Shown here in pieces: positions 61,286 through 64,000 of a stretch of DNA of 64,000 bases. Source of the stretch: Ardenticatenaceae bacterium (lineage in GTDB: Bacteria > Chloroflexota > Anaerolineae > Promineifilales > Promineifilaceae); contig JACKCC010000012.1 in the NCBI GenBank assembly GCA_020634245.1, forward strand, positions 124,001 through 188,000, read 5' to 3'. The notes beneath the pieces are model-generated. The model had not been told where the DNA came from, did not search any database, and saw only the letters and a list, made by a program, of their open reading frames with translations. Both the position numbers and the translations under genes were made by a program. The stretch's first letter is position 1. Each line of letters opens with the position of its first letter.

Positions 61286-62272
61286 ATGTTGAAAACGTGG
61301 TTGGCGCGTTTGTTGATAGGTCTGGTCGTCATCCTGGCCCTGACCGGAACCATTTCCGTGGTGTCCGCCGGGCCGCCGCAGCAAATTGGTCCCCCCATTA
61401 CCACTACATCCGATGGTGATCCCGACTGCCGTGAATGCCACTGGCCCGTTTATATCGCCTGGGAACGCAGCACCCACGGCAAAGGCTTATCCTGCGGCCA
61501 ATGCCACCTGGGCGACCAGGATAACCACGCCCGCGAAGGACACTGGACGCAGGGCGGGCCACAGGAATGCATGGGCTGTCACACCACCGGCTACGATCCG
61601 GCAACTGATTCTTGGGATGAGGACAGCATTCACTGCACAGCCTGCCATTCCCCCATCAACCCGGAGCACCCCGAAGAGCCAATGCCCACCTACCCAACAG
61701 CCGACTTATGCGGTACCTGCCACATCGAAGCCCATTTTGAGTGGCGGGCCAGCGCGCATGGCGCTGCTGAAGTAACCTGTGTCAGCTGCCACAGCCAGCA
61801 CACCACCAGCCTGCTGCTGCCTGATGTGACCGACTTGTGCGGTACTTGCCATGAAGCCACGGCCGAAGGCTACACCCACTCCACCCACAGCCAGGCGGGT
61901 CTAACCTGCGCTGACTGTCATCTGGCCACTTTTGAAGGCCCTATCGCCGAAGGTATGGCCAAACGAAATCACACTTTCGCTGTGGCGCTAGAAACCTGCA
62001 TCGCCTGTCATGGACTGGATTTGCACAGTCCGGCCGACAAGGAAGAGGTGGCCAAGCTCATCCAGACCCGCGCCGAACCGTTGGACGCCATGTCGTCCAG
62101 CGTGGAAGCTGTCGTCAGTGAAACGCCGCCGCCGGCCAGCCCCTTTGGTTTTGTACTGGCCAGTGGCATCACAGCCGGATTGGGGATTGGCGGTGTTGGT
62201 TTGGGCATTGTGACAGTGATTGGGCCGCGATTGAGTCGCTGGTACGGCCGTATCCGCCGCAAGAAATCATAA
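61286..62272 (+). CDS. Nine-heme-motif c-type cytochrome with C-terminal TM
   Basis: 328 residues from the ATG at 61286, with GGAGGAG 6 nt upstream. The signal peptide (MLKTWLARLLIGLVVILALTG) is cleaved after VSAG-type residues. Nine CxxCH motifs follow: CRECH, CGQCH, CMGCH, CTACH, CGTCH, CVSCH, CGTCH, CADCH and CIACH, all in ~residues 45-245, so up to nine covalent hemes outside the membrane. A C-terminal TM (~290-315) anchors it. With the Fe-S and NrfD-type genes it probably exchanges electrons with the quinone pool. The terminal partner is not encoded before the window ends. Confidence 0.93.
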   Translation: MLKTWLARLLIGLVVILALTGTISVVSAGPPQQIGPPITTTSDGDPDCRECHWPVYIAWERSTHGKGLSCGQCHLGDQDNHAREGHWTQGGPQECMGCHTTGYDPATDSWDEDSIHCTACHSPINPEHPEEPMPTYPTADLCGTCHIEAHFEWRASAHGAAEVTCVSCHSQHTTSLLLPDVTDLCGTCHEATAEGYTHSTHSQAGLTCADCHLATFEGPIAEGMAKRNHTFAVALETCIACHGLDLHSPADKEEVAKLIQTRAEPLDAMSSSVEAVVSETPPPASPFGFVLASGITAGLGIGGVGLGIVTVIGPRLSRWYGRIRRKKS

Positions 62273-62281
62273 AATGAGCCT

Positions 62282-62332
62282 GGGAGCGCGGTCTGCCAGA
62301 CCGCAAAAGGCGAACGAGACGTTCGCGCTCCC
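62282..62332. repeat. Dispersed inverted-repeat element (GGAGCGCGGTCTGCCAG type), copy 2
   Basis: GGGAGCGCGGTCTGCCAGACCGCAAAAGGCGAACGAGACGTTCGCGCTCCC, with complementary ends, between the cytochrome and ferredoxin genes. Copy 1 is at 8021-8070. It might affect stability of the polycistronic RNA. Confidence 0.85.
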
Positions 62333-62350
62333 ATTTACCAGGAGTTAACC

Positions 62351-63121
62351 ATGACTGATCATTCACCAGGCCGCCGTAATTTCCTCCTCAAGGCGGCCGC
62401 CGCCGGAACCCTGACCATCGTTGGGTCCCGGCTGGGCCGCCGCACCCACGCCTCCGGGCCTGTGGGTGAAAGTCCGCATAGCTGGGTCATGGTCATCGAC
62501 CAGGACAAATGCACCGGCTGCGGCTACTGTACCAAAGCTTGCCAGGCCCATAACGATGTCCCGCCCACCATCGAATGGTGCCGCGTCATCGAAGCTGGCA
62601 AGGTAGGTGAGCGACAAGTGTATTTATCACGGCCGTGCATGCACTGCGACCACGCCCCCTGCATCAGCGTCTGCCCCGTCAAAGCCAGCTACAAGCGGGC
62701 CGACGGCATCGTCATGATGAATTACGACCGCTGCATCGGCTGCCGCTACTGCGAAGTAGCCTGCCCCTACGGCGCACGCGCCTTCAACTGGCAAGCCTTC
62801 ACCGGCGACAATCCGGCCGTGCCCGAATGGGGCGAACCGGAAATCGAAAGGCGGCCGCGCGGCGTACCCGAAAAATGTTCTTTCTGCTACCACCGCATCG
62901 AACGGGGGCTGGCGCTGGGGCTAGAGCCGGGCAAAGATGTGGACGCCACACCGGCCTGCGTCGCCGCCTGCCCCGTTAAAGCCCGCACCTTCGGCGACAT
63001 CAACGACCACGAATCGGAAGTGAGCCAGCTTTTGGCTACCAATCCCCATTTCCGGCTGCGCGAAGACATGGGTACCAACCCGCACGTTTACTATTTACCC
63101 GCCCGCCGCGACGAGGCCTAG
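62351..63121 (+). CDS. Tat-exported 4Fe-4S subunit (NrfC/PsrB/DmsB type)
   Basis: 256 residues. A twin-arginine signal (RRNFLLKAAAAGTLTIVGS) is followed by four [4Fe-4S] cysteine clusters: CTGCGYCTKACQ, CMHCDHAPCISVCP, CIGCRYCEVACPYGAR, and CSFCYHRIERG paired with CVAACP. This order matches electron-transfer subunits of CISM enzymes. It is exported folded to the outer face of the membrane and should relay electrons between the cytochrome and the NrfD-type subunit. AGGAG ribosome binding site. It is followed 10 nt later by the NrfD-type gene. Confidence 0.95.
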   Translation: MTDHSPGRRNFLLKAAAAGTLTIVGSRLGRRTHASGPVGESPHSWVMVIDQDKCTGCGYCTKACQAHNDVPPTIEWCRVIEAGKVGERQVYLSRPCMHCDHAPCISVCPVKASYKRADGIVMMNYDRCIGCRYCEVACPYGARAFNWQAFTGDNPAVPEWGEPEIERRPRGVPEKCSFCYHRIERGLALGLEPGKDVDATPACVAACPVKARTFGDINDHESEVSQLLATNPHFRLREDMGTNPHVYYLPARRDEA

Positions 63122-63130
63122 GAGGTCATC

Positions 63131-64000
63131 ATGAATAAACGATTGAATAAATTCCTCCTGTTTGGCTGGTTTGCTTTGCTTCTTGCCATCATCGGCGGTG
63201 GTCTGTACGGGGCATTTCAAGTCTTTACCAAAGGGCTGGTCGTCACCAACTTGACTGATTTGGTGCCTTGGGGCTTGTGGATTTGCATTGACCTTTCCTC
63301 CATTGCTATGGCCGCTGGTGCATTTTCGTTGTGCGCCCTGGTCTATCTGGTGGGGCTAAAGCAGTACGAACCCATCGCCAAGACGGCTACCTTCGTCGGC
63401 ATCGTCGGCTACAGCATGGCCATGCTCTGCCTGCTGATGGACGTCGGCCGCCCTGACCGGTTCTGGCATGGTTTTGTCTATTGGAATATCCATTCCGTCC
63501 TCTGGGAAGTGACGATGTGCGTCGGCCTGTATTTCTCAGTCCTCATCCTGGAGACGATGCCCATCCTCGCCGGGATGGACTGGATGCAGCGCACCTTCCC
63601 CCGATTGAGCAAGTGGATGGCCCACATCCATCATTTTTCGCCGATTTTGGCCATCTTCGGCCTCGGTTTCTCGCTGCTGCACCAATCATCGCTGGGGGCA
63701 ACCTACGGCGTCATCCAGGCCAAACCGATCTGGTTCCGGCCCAATTTGTCGGTTTTGTTCATCTTTTCGGCGGTGCTGGGTGGCATTTCGCTGACGCTGG
63801 CATCGTCGATGCTGGCCGCCCGGCTGACGCCCCGTGCTAATGTCGATGATCGGCTAATCGAGAAGCTGGCTAAGGCGTTGGGCTGGGCGCTGCTGGGCTA
63901 TCTTTACTTCCGCTTTTGGGATGCCTTTGCCATGAATTACACCTATCAGCCTGGCCGCGCCGAAGGACTGCAAATCCTGACCAGCGGTTCGCTCTCGTTT
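63131..64000 (+). CDS. NrfD/PsrC-type integral membrane subunit, 3' end outside window
   Basis: The first 290 residues of a polytopic quinol-interacting subunit, starting at the ATG at 63131 with GGAGG 5 nt upstream. The N-terminal segment LLAIIGGGLYGAFQVFTKGL and the hallmark TDLVPWGLWICIDLSSIAMAAGAF identify it as NrfD/HybB/PsrC-like. Further TM segments include LILETMPILAGM and IHHFSPILAIFGLGFSLLHQSSLG. It oxidises or reduces (mena)quinol and passes electrons to the Fe-S subunit. The frame runs off the right edge. Confidence 0.95.
   Translation, partial: MNKRLNKFLLFGWFALLLAIIGGGLYGAFQVFTKGLVVTNLTDLVPWGLWICIDLSSIAMAAGAFSLCALVYLVGLKQYEPIAKTATFVGIVGYSMAMLCLLMDVGRPDRFWHGFVYWNIHSVLWEVTMCVGLYFSVLILETMPILAGMDWMQRTFPRLSKWMAHIHHFSPILAIFGLGFSLLHQSSLGATYGVIQAKPIWFRPNLSVLFIFSAVLGGISLTLASSMLAARLTPRANVDDRLIEKLAKALGWALLGYLYFRFWDAFAMNYTYQPGRAEGLQILTSGSLSF

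Overview
The window looks like a chromosomal segment of a GC-rich, Gram-negative-like filamentous Chloroflexota (Anaerolineae/Ardenticatenia type). This is inferred from gene content: Thr-Pro-rich lipoproteins, BTAD regulators, MoxR/DUF58 clusters, effector-associated domains, 7TM histidine kinases and a NrfD-type respiratory module. No rRNA or other phylogenetic marker confirms it. The most striking global trait is the palindrome ACGGCCGT. By eye I count roughly 110 copies, where base composition predicts about one or two. Many different short repeat families also lie between genes and, unusually, in frame inside genes.

Layout. 0-2 kb: the start of a lipoprotein running off the left edge, then poorly coding, decayed DNA. 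2-4.6 kb: a minus-strand set for surface polysaccharide (WecG/TagA transferase, sugar epimerase, membrane-anchored hydrolase). 4.6-10.3 kb: a lipoprotein with an HExxH-like motif, a PPOX-fold protein, a GT4 glycosyltransferase, an SH3-like protein, TsaC and PrmC. 10.3-10.7 kb: tmRNA with a clear terminator and a readable 14-residue tag. 10.9-12.6 kb: a PadR regulator with a near-perfect promoter/operator, its membrane partner, and a DUF952 protein. 12.6-15.0 kb: an Hsp70-like protein with a C-terminal region resembling the GyrA/ParC beta-pinwheel. 15.1-20.7 kb: a block where alanine racemase, an M50 site-2 protease and an aldo/keto reductase all carry many small indels around an M4 metallopeptidase. 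This is either decay or local sequence error.

21-33 kb: an AT-rich membrane protein, PEP carboxylase, a histidine kinase, two Nudix hydrolases, an effector-associated-domain/propeller protein, a LysM protein, an ECF sigma/anti-sigma pair and tRNA-Leu(CAA). 33-38.5 kb: two related membrane proteins, an HtrA-like protease and a GT39-like transferase interrupted in frame by two different repeats. 38.8-42.6 kb: an AT-rich LolA-like/phospholipase-C-like giant protein with a small companion. 42.8-45.7 kb: a stand-alone BTAD regulator, a ParB-like/universal-stress fusion and DUF503.

45.8-58.5 kb: an apparent membrane/export cluster (large membrane protein, ABC ATPase, two ABC permeases, Gln/Gly-rich coiled-coil protein, MoxR ATPase, DUF58), invaded by AT-rich genes and a chimeric methyltransferase. 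60.2-64 kb: a structured leader and a NarL-type regulator, then a nine-CxxCH cytochrome, a Tat-exported 4Fe-4S protein and an NrfD-type quinol-interacting subunit running off the right edge, together an anaerobic-type electron-transfer module. AT-rich genes coincide with gaps in the ACGGCCGT distribution, which suggests recent acquisition. No CRISPR array, insertion sequence, rRNA or prophage was seen.
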